In this document: positions 23,849 to 32,321 of the stretch, one piece after another
Layout: every line of letters begins with the position of its first letter
Numbering within the stretch: the first letter of the stretch is position 1
Assembly (NCBI GenBank): GCA_004020875.1
Contig: SAPZ01000004.1
Span: 62,001-126,000 of the forward strand
Reading direction: 5' to 3'
Length of the DNA: 64,000 bases
Source of the DNA: Mesorhizobium sp.
GTDB lineage: Bacteria > Pseudomonadota > Alphaproteobacteria > Rhizobiales > Rhizobiaceae
Notes under the pieces: model-generated
Seen by the model: only the letters and a program-made list of their open reading frames with translations
The model's database searches: none
What the model was told of the DNA's origin: nothing
Translations under genes and position numbers: made by a program

Positions 23849-24832
23849 ATGAACATGGCCTCCAACATCGCTGCCGGCCTCGACCGGATCCTCACCATGG
23901 AAGTGGTGCGCGTCACCGAGCGGGCCGCCGTCGCGGCCGCCAGGCTGCGCGGGCGCGGCGATGAGAAGGCAGCCGACCAGGTGGCGGTCGATGCGATGCG
24001 CCAGGAGCTCAATCGACTGGCCATCAAGGGCACCGTGGTCATCGGCGAAGGCGAGCGCGACGAGGCGCCGATGCTCTATATCGGCGAAGAAGTCGGCACC
24101 GGCAAAGGCCCGGCCGTCGACATCGCGCTCGATCCGCTGGAAGGCACGACGATCTGCGCCAAGAACCTGCCCAACGCACTGGCGGTCATCGCCATCGCGG
24201 AAAAGGGCAGCCTGTTGTTCGCACCCGACGTCTATATGGACAAGATCGCCATCGGCCCCGGCTATCCGGAAGGCCTGATCGACATCGACGCTTCGCCGGC
24301 CGAGAACCTCGCCAATCTGGCCAAGGCCAAGGGTGTGGCGGTTTCCAACGTCACGGCCTGCATCCTCGACAGGCCGCGTCACGCCAAGCTGATTGACGCC
24401 GTGCGCGCCACTGGCGCCGCGATCCGGCTGATCGGTGACGGTGATGTCGCCGGCGTCATTCACACCACCGATCCGGATGAGACCGGCATCGACATTTATC
24501 TCGGCACGGGCGGCGCCCCGGAAGGCGTACTGGCGGCGGCCGCGCTGCGTTGCACCGGCGGGCAGATGCTGGGCCGGCTAATCCTCGACACTCCGGAAAA
24601 GCTGGCGCGGGCTGAGAAGATGGGCATTTCCGATCCGAAGCGGGTCTATCGCGCCCAGGACATGGCGCGCGGCGACGTGCTGTTCGCGGCGACCGGCGTC
24701 ACCGACGGCAATCTGCTCGACGGGGTGAAGTTCGGCCGCACCTTCATCACCACGCATACCATCGTGCTGCGCTCGTCCTCGCGCACGGTGCGCGAGATCA
24801 AGGCGCGCCACCAGGATCTGGATAAGTTCTGA
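23849..24832 (+). CDS. glpX: Class II fructose-1,6-bisphosphatase
   Basis: Hydrolyses fructose 1,6-bisphosphate for gluconeogenesis. The protein has 327 residues. The class II signature is complete: the N-terminal LDRILTMEVVRVTERAAVAAA, the KAADQVAVDAMR motif, the metal-binding GEGERDEAPMLYIGEE and DPLEGTTICAKN, and the late GGAPEGVLAAAAL. The ATG at 23849 has GAGGAA about 8 nt upstream. An ATG at 23840 would add three residues, and the frame open from 23735 crosses the leader stems. Being the class II enzyme, it may be the only FBPase of the organism or a second one. The window cannot tell. Confidence 0.95.
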   Translation: MNMASNIAAGLDRILTMEVVRVTERAAVAAARLRGRGDEKAADQVAVDAMRQELNRLAIKGTVVIGEGERDEAPMLYIGEEVGTGKGPAVDIALDPLEGTTICAKNLPNALAVIAIAEKGSLLFAPDVYMDKIAIGPGYPEGLIDIDASPAENLANLAKAKGVAVSNVTACILDRPRHAKLIDAVRATGAAIRLIGDGDVAGVIHTTDPDETGIDIYLGTGGAPEGVLAAAALRCTGGQMLGRLILDTPEKLARAEKMGISDPKRVYRAQDMARGDVLFAATGVTDGNLLDGVKFGRTFITTHTIVLRSSSRTVREIKARHQDLDKF

Positions 24833-24959
24833 TTTCGCCTCGCTTGGAGGCTTTTGCGGCAATTCGGAAGAAGCCTTCCAAAGTTTTCCCCGAATTGCCC
24901 ACTTCCCCGCAATTGCTCCGGTCGCCGCATATTGATATCTGCCCAAAGATGATGGGTGG

Positions 24960-26756
24960 ATGGCGCGTCGCATGACGGGCGAGAAACGGTTCTTCCTCGA
25001 TGTCAGGCAGTCGGCGACCGGTGTTTCCTGGCAACACCGGCTGACCGAGCGGCAGGACATGGCCGCCTTGGCGATCGCCCAGGGCCACGGCGTGCCCGAT
25101 ATCGTCGCGCGGGTGCTTGCCGGCCGCGGCGTCAGCGCGGAGCAGGCCGAGCGCTTCCTCGACCCGACCATTCGCGAGCTTTTGCCTAATCCGGCATCGC
25201 TGACCGACATGGAGAAAGCCGCGGCACGGTTGGCCGATACGATCGTCGCGCGCGAGAAAGTGGCAATCTTCGGCGACTACGACGTCGACGGCGCCGCCTC
25301 GTCGGCGCTCCTGAAACGCTTTCTCACGCATTTTTCGGTGCCGTCGGAGATCTACATCCCGGACCGCATCTTCGAGGGCTATGGACCCAATCCGGAAGCG
25401 ATGCGAGAGCTGATCTCGCGCGGCGCAAAGCTGATCGTCACCGTCGACTGCGGCACCAACAGCGCGACCTCGATCGAGGCGGCCAGGGAAGCCGGTGCCG
25501 ACGTCGTGGTGCTCGACCATCATCAGGTCGGCGGCCCGCTGCCAGCGGCGAACGCGGTGGTCAATCCCAATCGCGAAGACGATTTGTCGGGGCAAGGACA
25601 TCTGTGCGCCGCCGGCGTCGTCTTCCTGTGCCTGGTGCAGACGGCCAAGGTGCTGCGCGAAAGGTTGCCGAACGCCGCGCCGATCGATCTGCTTTCACTG
25701 CTTGACCTCGTGGCGCTGGCTACGGTCTGCGACGTGGTGCCGCTCACCGGGGTCAACCGTGCTTTCGTGGTCAAGGGGCTGCAGGTGGCGCGCCAGCAGA
25801 AGAATGAGGGGTTGGCGGCGCTGGCGCGGGTCTCGCGCATCGGCGAGCCGATCAACACGTTCCATTTGTCCTTCCTGATCGGCCCGCGCATCAATGCCGG
25901 CGGCCGCATTGGTGATGCGGCACTCGGCAGCCGGCTTTTGGCCACCGACGATCCCGTCGAGGCAGCAAGCATTGCCGAGACGCTCGACCGGCTGAACCAG
26001 GAACGGCAGCAGATGGAGCAGGAGATGCTGGCGCAGGCGCGCGCCGAGGCTGATGCCGAGCTTGCCGGCGGCAACGGTCCGGCCATCATCGTCACTGCCA
26101 GCAACAGCTGGCATCCGGGAATTGTCGGGCTGATCGCCTCCCGGCTCAAGGACTACGCGCGCCGGCCGGCCTTTGCCATCGCCTTCAATTCGACCGGCAT
26201 CGGCACGGGCTCCGGTCGCTCGGTGACTGGCTTCGACCTTGGCCGGCTGGTGCGCGAGGCGGCGGATGCCGGGCTGATCGTCAAGGGCGGCGGCCATGCG
26301 ATGGCCGCCGGCATCACCGTCGAGCGCGCCAAGCTCGGCGAGTTGCGCGCCTTCTTCGAGGAGCGCGCCGCGGCCGATGTGTTCCGGCTGCAGAATGAGG
26401 AGAGCCTGGCAATCGACGGCGCCCTGGCCGCCGAGGGCGCTACGATCGCGCTGCTCGACGCGCTGGAGAAAGCCGGCCCGTTCGGTGCCGGGCATATCGC
26501 GCCGGTCTTCGTGCTGCCGCGGCACCGGCTGGCCGATGCGCGCGCGATCGGCACCAATCACATTCGAGTGGACCTGCAATCGCAAAGCGGCGGCAACATC
26601 CAGGCCATAGCGTTCCGTGCCGTCGACACCGCGCTGGGCGAATTCCTGTTCAAGAACAGGGGCAGGACCGTCCATATCGCCGGTTCGCTGTCGGGCAACT
26701 ACTGGAACGGCAACCGCACAGTGCAGTTTCGCATCAGCGATGCGGCGCTAGCTTAA
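24960..26756 (+). CDS. recJ: Single-stranded-DNA-specific exonuclease RecJ
   Basis: A 5'-3' exonuclease for recombination and mismatch repair, 598 residues. The DHH phosphoesterase motifs are seen in order: VAIFGDYDVDGAASSALL (motif I), VTVDCGTN (motif II), VVLDHHQVGG (motif III, DHH), and CAAGVVFLCL. The DHHA1 domain follows with GGRIGDAALGSRLL and KGGGHAMAAGIT, then an OB-like C-terminal domain (HIRVDLQSQSGG). The ATG at 24960 has only GGTGG upstream. The start is supported mainly by family length. It lies 127 nt downstream of glpX and may be cotranscribed. Confidence 0.95.
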   Translation: MARRMTGEKRFFLDVRQSATGVSWQHRLTERQDMAALAIAQGHGVPDIVARVLAGRGVSAEQAERFLDPTIRELLPNPASLTDMEKAAARLADTIVAREKVAIFGDYDVDGAASSALLKRFLTHFSVPSEIYIPDRIFEGYGPNPEAMRELISRGAKLIVTVDCGTNSATSIEAAREAGADVVVLDHHQVGGPLPAANAVVNPNREDDLSGQGHLCAAGVVFLCLVQTAKVLRERLPNAAPIDLLSLLDLVALATVCDVVPLTGVNRAFVVKGLQVARQQKNEGLAALARVSRIGEPINTFHLSFLIGPRINAGGRIGDAALGSRLLATDDPVEAASIAETLDRLNQERQQMEQEMLAQARAEADAELAGGNGPAIIVTASNSWHPGIVGLIASRLKDYARRPAFAIAFNSTGIGTGSGRSVTGFDLGRLVREAADAGLIVKGGGHAMAAGITVERAKLGELRAFFEERAAADVFRLQNEESLAIDGALAAEGATIALLDALEKAGPFGAGHIAPVFVLPRHRLADARAIGTNHIRVDLQSQSGGNIQAIAFRAVDTALGEFLFKNRGRTVHIAGSLSGNYWNGNRTVQFRISDAALA

Positions 26757-26762
26757 GGTATG

Positions 26763-27728
26763 TCAGACCAGAACGGACTGTAGCCGGGTCAGTTCGCTGA
26801 TCTGGGACATCGTCGCCTGGTAGCCGAGGCTGATCGCCTCGTCGGCGCGGTGGAATTCGGTGAGGCCGATATGGCTGAGCTTCGGCTGCAGCGACATATC
26901 CGGCGGGTCGCCAGCGAGCCTAGCGCGCGAAATCCGATCCTGGATGATGTTGAAGGCCTCCACCATGACGCCGGTGATGCCAAGCCGCGTCTGGTGTGAT
27001 TGAGGGTTGATCTGGCCGGGTCGCGGCGCGTCTTTCTCGACGACCAACTCGCCAGCGCTGTGCTTGATAACGGCGGCGCGTCCAAACAGGTCGTAATGCA
27101 GGTTGACCGCCACGACGAGCGGCTGCTCGTAGGCGCGGCAGACCGAGACCGGCACCGGATTGACCAGCGCGCCGTCGACCAGCACGCGGCCGTTGCAGGC
27201 CACCGGCTCGAAGACGCCGGGCAGCGCATAGGAAGCGCGCATGGCGGTGACGAGCGAGCCGCTCGACAGCCAGATCTCATGGCCGGTGCGGATTTCAGAA
27301 GCGACGGCGACGAAGGGTTTCGACAGGTCGTCGAAGCGGGCGCCGTCGAGATGCTCGCGCAGGCGCTGATCGAGCTTCATGCCGCCGAATAGGCCGCTGC
27401 CGCGCAGATTGAGGTCGAGCAGGCCGAAAATGCGCCGTTTGGTCAGGCTTCTGGCGAACTCCTCCAGCTCGTCGAGCTTGCCGGCGAGATAACAGCCGCC
27501 CACCAGGGCACCGATCGAGGTGCCGGCGATCATCGACACTTCGATGCCGGCTTCGTCAAGCGCGCGCAACACGCCGATGTGGGCCCAGCCGCGGGCGCAT
27601 CCGCCACCCAGCGCCAGCGAGATGCCGGTTTTCCTGCCGGGCTTAGGATCGGGCAAGCCCCCGGACGATGCGGGCCCATTGGCCTCCCGAACGTCAGGTC
27701 TGCTGCGCAATGACGCCCATTCGAGCAT
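26763..27728 (-). CDS. Patatin-like phospholipase family protein (RssA-like)
   Basis: A 321-residue patatin-fold acyl hydrolase. The oxyanion motif GGGCARGWAHIGVL, nucleophile GTSIG and catalytic Asp in VDGALVNPVP form the Ser-Asp dyad. It is closest to E. coli RssA/YchK-type proteins. The ATG at 27728 is preceded by AAGGGGAG at spacing 6. ATGs at 27749 and upstream lack suitable sites. No signal peptide is seen, so it probably acts on cytoplasmic-face phospholipids. The gene is convergent with recJ (6 nt between stops) and follows hisI with an 85-nt gap. Confidence 0.88.
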   Translation of the reverse strand: MLEWASLRSRPDVREANGPASSGGLPDPKPGRKTGISLALGGGCARGWAHIGVLRALDEAGIEVSMIAGTSIGALVGGCYLAGKLDELEEFARSLTKRRIFGLLDLNLRGSGLFGGMKLDQRLREHLDGARFDDLSKPFVAVASEIRTGHEIWLSSGSLVTAMRASYALPGVFEPVACNGRVLVDGALVNPVPVSVCRAYEQPLVVAVNLHYDLFGRAAVIKHSAGELVVEKDAPRPGQINPQSHQTRLGITGVMVEAFNIIQDRISRARLAGDPPDMSLQPKLSHIGLTEFHRADEAISLGYQATMSQISELTRLQSVLV

Positions 27729-27813
27729 CACGATCTCCCCTTGTCCCATATCCCTTCTACCGCAAGGATATTTGAGAATAGTGAATCTGAGTGGTTTGTG
27801 AATATTGAATGGT

Positions 27814-28272
27814 TCACACCGGCTTCCGATACGTCTCTTCCGCATCGAACAGCGGCCTGCTGCCGTCGCCGGCAAGCGTCGCTTTGCCGTCATTCAGCCC
27901 CACCGTCCGATAAAAACAAGAACGCCGTCCGGTGTGGCAGGTTGCGTCGTGGCCCAACACTTTCACGCGCAACCATATCGCGTCCTGGTCACAATCCGTG
28001 CGCATCTCGACGACGTGCTGGAAATTGCCCGAGGTCTCGCCCTTCTTCCACAGGGCGCTGCGCGAGCGCGACCAGTAGTGAGCAATGCCGGTCTCCAGCG
28101 TAAGCGCCAGCGCCTCGGCATTCATATGCGCGACCATCAACAGCATGCCGTCACCGGCGTCGGTGACGACGACGGTGACGAGGCCCGCGGCGTCAAAGCG
28201 CGGAGAAAGGACGGAGCCTTCCTCCAGCGCTTTCTTGTCGGATGAAGGTTTCGGGAATTGCAGTGCCGACAT
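27814..28272 (-). CDS. hisI: Phosphoribosyl-AMP cyclohydrolase
   Basis: Third step of histidine biosynthesis, opening the adenine ring of PR-AMP. It is a 152-residue monofunctional enzyme, without the HisE pyrophosphohydrolase domain fused to it in enterobacteria. Visible motifs are [13 protein letters not shown], the [16 protein letters not shown] signature, [12 protein letters not shown] for magnesium and zinc, and the cysteine pair in [11 protein letters not shown]. It lies 40 nt after folE and is probably cotranscribed with it. The conserved length and motifs make the call firm. Confidence 0.96.
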   Translation of the reverse strand: MSALQFPKPSSDKKALEEGSVLSPRFDAAGLVTVVVTDAGDGMLLMVAHMNAEALALTLETGIAHYWSRSRSALWKKGETSGNFQHVVEMRTDCDQDAIWLRVKVLGHDATCHTGRRSCFYRTVGLNDGKATLAGDGSRPLFDAEETYRKPV

Positions 28273-28312
28273 CGCCGGTCCTTATGTGTTTTGGCCGGCG
28301 ACGGCCGGCAAA

Positions 28313-28945
28313 TCAGCCGCCTGCGCGCACCATGGTAACGAAGCGGACCTGCTCCTCGGGCGTATCCTTGAAAACGCCGGTGAAGGTAGAGGTCAGGGTG
28401 GTCGAGCCCTGCTTGCGGATGCCGCGCATGGCCATGCACATATGCTCGGCCTCGAGCATGACGGCGACTCCGCGCGGGTTGAGCACGTCCTGGATGACGC
28501 CGGCGATCTGCGCGGTCATCGCTTCCTGCGTCTGCAGGCGGTGGGCGAAGATGTCGACCACGCGCGCGATCTTCGACAGGCCGACGACCTTGCCGTCCGG
28601 CAGATAGCCGACATGCGCCTTGCCGATGATCGGCACCATGTGGTGCTCGCAATGCGAATGGAACTTTATGTCCCTGACGATGACGAGATCGTCATAGCCG
28701 GCGACTTCCTCGAAGGTGCGGCCAAGCTCGTCGGCCGGGCACATGTCGTAGCCATTGAACATTTCGCGAAATGCCTTGGTGACACGCTTCGGCGTGTCGA
28801 CAAGCCCTTCGCGGTCCGGATTGTCGCCGGTCCAGCGCAACAGCGTGCGCACGGCGGCTTCGACCTCAGCTTCGCTCGGCCGGTCGGTGACGGGCTTCTC
28901 CAGATATTCGGATGGGGGCATGATTTTCTTGATGACGGCATCCAT
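28313..28945 (-). CDS. folE: GTP cyclohydrolase I
   Basis: First step of tetrahydrofolate (and pterin) synthesis, converting GTP to dihydroneopterin triphosphate. The protein has 210 residues. The zinc site is formed by [14 protein letters not shown] and the later [11 protein letters not shown]. The conserved [20 protein letters not shown] helix and the [12 protein letters not shown] end are present. The ATG at 28945 follows GGGAGACG and begins MDAVIKKIM. The frame continues upstream to 29146 without family similarity. The neighbouring scaffold gene is divergent and hisI is downstream, an arrangement I recall from other rhizobia. Confidence 0.96.
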   Translation of the reverse strand: MDAVIKKIMPPSEYLEKPVTDRPSEAEVEAAVRTLLRWTGDNPDREGLVDTPKRVTKAFREMFNGYDMCPADELGRTFEEVAGYDDLVIVRDIKFHSHCEHHMVPIIGKAHVGYLPDGKVVGLSKIARVVDIFAHRLQTQEAMTAQIAGVIQDVLNPRGVAVMLEAEHMCMAMRGIRKQGSTTLTSTFTGVFKDTPEEQVRFVTMVRAGG

Positions 28946-29181
28946 AAAGGCGTCTCCCGTAGTCCCACTCAGGGGTGGGACGAGTTGAACGGACCACGAC
29001 CTTTTGGGTGAAAATCGCCCATTTCCATCCCGCAAGCGGCGTGAACAGATGGGCAAGAACAATGGCTTTTCGTCGCCTTGTCGATGCCCGACTGCGGTCA
29101 TTATATATGGTCCTAGCGGAGCGAAAGGAAGACGCGAGAGCGGCAAAGCCTGTTCGCTGGGCGGCGACGGATTGGAAAAAT

Positions 29182-29628
29182 ATGATCGACGACGTCTACA
29201 ATGCGAAAATTCTCGGCTTCGCCGGAAACATCGGGCGGATCGGCCGGCTCGACGACGCCGACGCGACGGCCAGGGCGCACTCCAAATTGTGCGGGTCGAC
29301 TGTGACCGTCGACCTGAAGATGGACGGCGACGTGGTGACCGATTTCGCCCATGACGTGAAGGCCTGCGCGCTTGGCCAGGCCTCGTCGTCGATCATGGCC
29401 CAGCATGTGGTCGGCGCCAGCGCCGACGAATTGCGCGCCGTGCGCGAAACCATGCTGAAGATGCTGAAGGAAAACGGCGCGCCACCGGAAGGCCGCTTCG
29501 CCGACCTCAAATATCTGGAACCGGTGCGCGACTATAAGGCCCGCCACGCCTCCACCATGCTGACCTTCGACGCGGTGGTCGATGCGATCGGCCAGATCGA
29601 GAAGAAGCGCGCCGGACAGGCGGCTTGA
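29182..29628 (+). CDS. NifU/IscU-like iron-sulfur cluster scaffold protein
   Basis: A 148-residue protein with the IscU N-terminal domain fold. Cys37 (SKLCGSTV) and Cys62 ([11 protein letters not shown]) match two of the three cluster ligands. Where the third is expected, in the R-x-x-C-A-x-L block, the protein reads RHASTMLTF (121-129), so that cysteine is missing. The ATG at 29182 with GGAAAA upstream gives the family N-terminus. It may deliver clusters as a variant scaffold, or bind zinc or a regulator instead. It is not a nif-cluster gene: no nif or fix genes are near. Confidence 0.8.
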   Translation: MIDDVYNAKILGFAGNIGRIGRLDDADATARAHSKLCGSTVTVDLKMDGDVVTDFAHDVKACALGQASSSIMAQHVVGASADELRAVRETMLKMLKENGAPPEGRFADLKYLEPVRDYKARHASTMLTFDAVVDAIGQIEKKRAGQAA

Positions 29629-29637
29629 GGACAGGGC

Positions 29638-30549
29638 TTAGGCCGTTCTCCTGGTCGCAGCGAATTCACTTCGGATCCAGTCAGCAAAAGCCTTTGCTGG
29701 CTCCGGCAGGTTCTTCAAGCTCCTGGCCACCAGCCAGTAGGCGCCGGACGCGACATCGATATGGAACGGCTTGATCAAAGTCCCCGAAGCGAGCTCCTCG
29801 CCGACCTGCAGGAGATCGCCGAGCGCCACGCCATGTCCAAGCAGCGCAGCTTGCTTCGAAAGCGAGACATCGGCCAGCATCGGGCCACGCGCTGGCACTG
29901 CGTCGGCGGGCACGCCGGCTGCCTGGAACCAGCGCGCCCAACCCTGGCGGTTTTCCTCGTGCAGCAGCGTGTAGTGGCGAAGGTCGATCGGCTTTTCCAG
30001 CGGAGGCCCGGCGGCAAGCAGCGCCGGCGACAGGACCGGTGAATCGACAGTCGAGGCTAGACGCTCGGCCTCGCTGCGCGGCCATGAGGTAGTGTGCGCG
30101 CTGAAACGAAGGGCGAGTTCGGGCTGATCGCTGCGGAACTCGATCGGCCGTGGATCGACTTCAAGGGAAACGTCGATATCGGGTCGAAGTTGGCGAAAAC
30201 GATTGAGCCGCGGCAGCAGCCATATGGCGGCAAGGGCCGGTTCGACGCTGACGCGGACAATCGCCTGCGCTGGCGAGGCCGTGAGCTCGGAAAGCACACG
30301 GTCGATCTCGTCGAAGCTTTTCACCAACTGGTCGAGTAGTCGATGCCCTGCATCCGTCAGTTCGACGCGCCGGTGGAGACGCAGAAACAGCGGCCGGCGC
30401 AGAAAACTTTCGAGCTCGCGGATCTGCCGGCTGATCGCGGCCTGCGACACGTAAAGCTCTTCGGCCGCCCGGCTGAAGCTCAGATGCCTGCCGGCCGTCT
30501 CGAAGCTTCTCAATGCCGTCAGCGGCAGGCGGCCCCGCTTCATTCGCAT
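29638..30549 (-). CDS. LysR-family transcriptional regulator (GcvA-type)
   Basis: A 303-residue regulator. The N-terminal winged helix (LTALRSFETAGRHLSFSRAA to QAAISRQIRELES, residues 10-50) begins with the LPPLNALRAFE-like pattern typical of GcvA, AmpR and related LTTRs. The C-terminal effector domain has two Rossmann-like halves. It reads divergently from the 47-codon small gene at 30635, with 85 nt between starts, a normal arrangement for an LTTR and its target. ATG at 30543 (MKRGRLPLT) is an equal start choice. The ligand is unknown. Confidence 0.9.
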   Translation of the reverse strand: MRMKRGRLPLTALRSFETAGRHLSFSRAAEELYVSQAAISRQIRELESFLRRPLFLRLHRRVELTDAGHRLLDQLVKSFDEIDRVLSELTASPAQAIVRVSVEPALAAIWLLPRLNRFRQLRPDIDVSLEVDPRPIEFRSDQPELALRFSAHTTSWPRSEAERLASTVDSPVLSPALLAAGPPLEKPIDLRHYTLLHEENRQGWARWFQAAGVPADAVPARGPMLADVSLSKQAALLGHGVALGDLLQVGEELASGTLIKPFHIDVASGAYWLVARSLKNLPEPAKAFADWIRSEFAATRRTA

Positions 30550-30634
30550 AACCTCAAGTTATCCGAGAAGGAAATTATACTCGTTTGAGGAGGAAGGCCA
30601 GCGGCAGTCTAGTCCGCCTCAAAGGAGACCTGCC

Positions 30635-30778
30635 ATGAACGAGTTCCTGGCCATTTTCAGCAACATGATATGGATAGCGACCTTCCAATGGCACGGTGAA
30701 GTCGTGCGCGACGGCCCCCATGACCGCCACCATCGCCCATGGACCGGCAGCCATCCAGTCCGGCGCTCCAGGCCTTGA
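30635..30778 (+). CDS. Small protein divergent from the LysR gene (47 residues)
   Basis: A short gene with an excellent ribosome site (AAAGGAGACC, spacing about 5) and ATG at 30635. Residues 1-22 are hydrophobic and aromatic (MNEFLAIFSNMIWIATFQWH), and the rest is basic and His-rich (RDGPHDRHHRPWTGSHPVRR). It could be a small membrane-associated protein with a histidine-rich cytoplasmic or periplasmic tail. It is divergent from the LysR regulator and lies 61 nt before yidD. No family is recognised. The ribosome site and position support a real gene, but no homology evidence is available here. Confidence 0.45.
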   Translation: MNEFLAIFSNMIWIATFQWHGEVVRDGPHDRHHRPWTGSHPVRRSRP

Positions 30779-30839
30779 GGGCATTGCGTTTCGGTGCCGA
30801 AGCCCACATCTATCGCGCAGGGAAACAGGCTGCGGAGCG

Positions 30840-31214
30840 ATGGGCGATCATTGCGGGCATACACATGGCGTCCGGCCGATACAGCGCGGGCGCAACTGGC
30901 CGGGGCCATGGCGCAAGACGCCTGGGCGCGTGCTCGGCACGTTGCTCGTGCGCCTTTATCAGCTGACGCTCTCCGGCTTCGTCGGCAACAGCTGCCGGCA
31001 CCTGCCGACCTGCTCCGAATACGCGCATGAGGCGATCGCCCGCCATGGCCTGTGGGCCGGCAGTTGGATGGGGCTGTTCCGGGTCATGCGCTGCGGGCCT
31101 TTCGGAACGCATGGCATCGACCGCGTGCCGGAGACGCTTGCGGCGCGCTATGTCTGGTTCATGCCCTGGCGCTACTGGCGCATCGGCAAGAAGCGCAGCG
31201 ACTCCGAAATCTGA
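30840..31214 (+). CDS. yidD: Membrane protein insertion efficiency factor YidD
   Basis: A small 124-residue protein helping YidC-dependent membrane insertion. The conserved core is LVRLYQLTLSGFVGNSCRHL, PTCSEYAHEAI, HGLWAGSWM and RCGPFGTHGIDRVP. No ATG lies closer to the core, so the ATG at 30840 (MGDHCGHTHGVRP) is used. GGAG sits only 3 nt upstream of it. The N-terminal extension rich in His and Cys is, as I recall, usual in rhizobial YidD. It is not next to yidC or rnpA, unlike enterobacteria. Confidence 0.92.
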   Translation: MGDHCGHTHGVRPIQRGRNWPGPWRKTPGRVLGTLLVRLYQLTLSGFVGNSCRHLPTCSEYAHEAIARHGLWAGSWMGLFRVMRCGPFGTHGIDRVPETLAARYVWFMPWRYWRIGKKRSDSEI

Positions 31215-31357
31215 TCGCTAAGACGTCACGCGCGACCGATTTTAGCGATCCGGTAAGGTTAACGCGAAGCTGCACAAACACTGCGAATTTGAGACAAAAT
31301 CGAGACAAGACGCCTCGTTAAGTCGCTCCTGTAATCTCATACCGGAGTGACTTCGCC

Positions 31358-32170
31358 ATGCGCCATATGGACCGCTATCCCTTCATTTTTGCCATCGTCC
31401 TTTTCCTTCTGGCCTGGATGCTCGGCTTGCCGGTGCGGGCGCAGTCGGCGCCGCTCAACGACATCCGCTGCACGCTGATCCAGGATGCGCAAAGCGGCGC
31501 CACGCTTTACCAGGACGGCGTCTGCGACCAGCGGGTCAGCCCGGCCTCGACGTTTAAGGTGCCCCTGGCGCTGATCGGCTACGATGCCGGTATCCTGGGC
31601 GATCAGCACACGCCGAGCTGGGATTACAAGCCGGAATTCAAAGCGGCGAAGCGCGACCAGAAGACCGTCGATCCGACGATCTGGGAACGCGATTCCATAG
31701 TCTGGTATTCGCGCGAGATCGCGCGGCGTCTCGGCGCCGAGAAGTTCGCCGGCTACGTGTCGAAATTCGGTTATGGCAACAAGGATGTCTCGGGCGATGC
31801 CGGCAAGGACAATGGGCTGACGCAATCCTGGATCAATTCCTCGCTCGAGATATCGCCGGTCGAGCAGGCGACGTTCCTGCGCCAGCTGCTCGCGGGCAAG
31901 ATGCCGGTGTCGGCGAGGGCGCATGAGATGACCAGGTCGATCCTGCCGAGCTTCGCGGCAGGAGACTGGACGGTGCAGGGCAAGACCGGCAGCACCATGC
32001 TTGGCCAGGACGGCAGGCGATCGCTCGGCTGGTTCGTCGGCTGGGCCGAGAAGGACGGCCGTCGCATCGTCTTTGCAAGGCTCGTCGTCGACGCCAAGCG
32101 CACCAACCAGCCGAAAGGGCTTGCGACGCGGGCGGCGTTCCTGAAAGACCTGCCCGGCCTCGTCAAGTAG
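31358..32170 (+). CDS. Class D (OXA-type) beta-lactamase
   Basis: A periplasmic serine beta-lactamase of 270 residues with a signal peptide (cleavage near VRAQS, residue 28). All class D motifs are intact: S64-T-F-K67 with the carbamylatable lysine, S113-I-V115, YGN at 139-141, Trp158 before the omega-loop and KTG at 209-211. It should acylate penicillins. The spectrum cannot be read from sequence. Codon use matches its neighbours, and no mobile element or integron site is near, so it looks resident rather than acquired. The start at 31358 follows CCGGAG. MDRYPF at 31367 is an alternative. Confidence 0.92.
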   Translation: MRHMDRYPFIFAIVLFLLAWMLGLPVRAQSAPLNDIRCTLIQDAQSGATLYQDGVCDQRVSPASTFKVPLALIGYDAGILGDQHTPSWDYKPEFKAAKRDQKTVDPTIWERDSIVWYSREIARRLGAEKFAGYVSKFGYGNKDVSGDAGKDNGLTQSWINSSLEISPVEQATFLRQLLAGKMPVSARAHEMTRSILPSFAAGDWTVQGKTGSTMLGQDGRRSLGWFVGWAEKDGRRIVFARLVVDAKRTNQPKGLATRAAFLKDLPGLVK

Positions 32171-32188
32171 AACAGCTTGCAGCTTTAC

Positions 32189-32224
32189 GGCGGCGGAAAC
32201 TCCTAATAAAAGACTGCCGCCGCC
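32189..32224 (+). promoter_or_regulatory. Inverted repeat between the beta-lactamase and thrS
   Basis: GGCGGCGG (32189-32196) and CCGCCGCC (32217-32224) can form an 8-bp stem around a 20-nt loop. There is no T run after it, so it may be a leader structure of thrS or a rho-dependent 3' end rather than an intrinsic terminator. Confidence 0.35.
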
Positions 32225-32321
32225 GGACGCCTCCGGCTAACCCTCTGCATGCAGCAACTCAACCTGCGACATGCATTTTCACCACCCGCGCTCGTTTGCG
32301 GGACTGGATAGGAGAACCTTG

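Noticed and set aside
29182..29628. A nitrogen-fixation NifU.
   Set aside because: It has only the IscU-like domain, lacks the third cysteine and sits among folate and histidine genes with no nif or fix neighbours.
31358..32170. A mobile resistance gene.
   Set aside because: There is no transposase, integron site or terminal repeat around it, and its codon use matches the neighbours.
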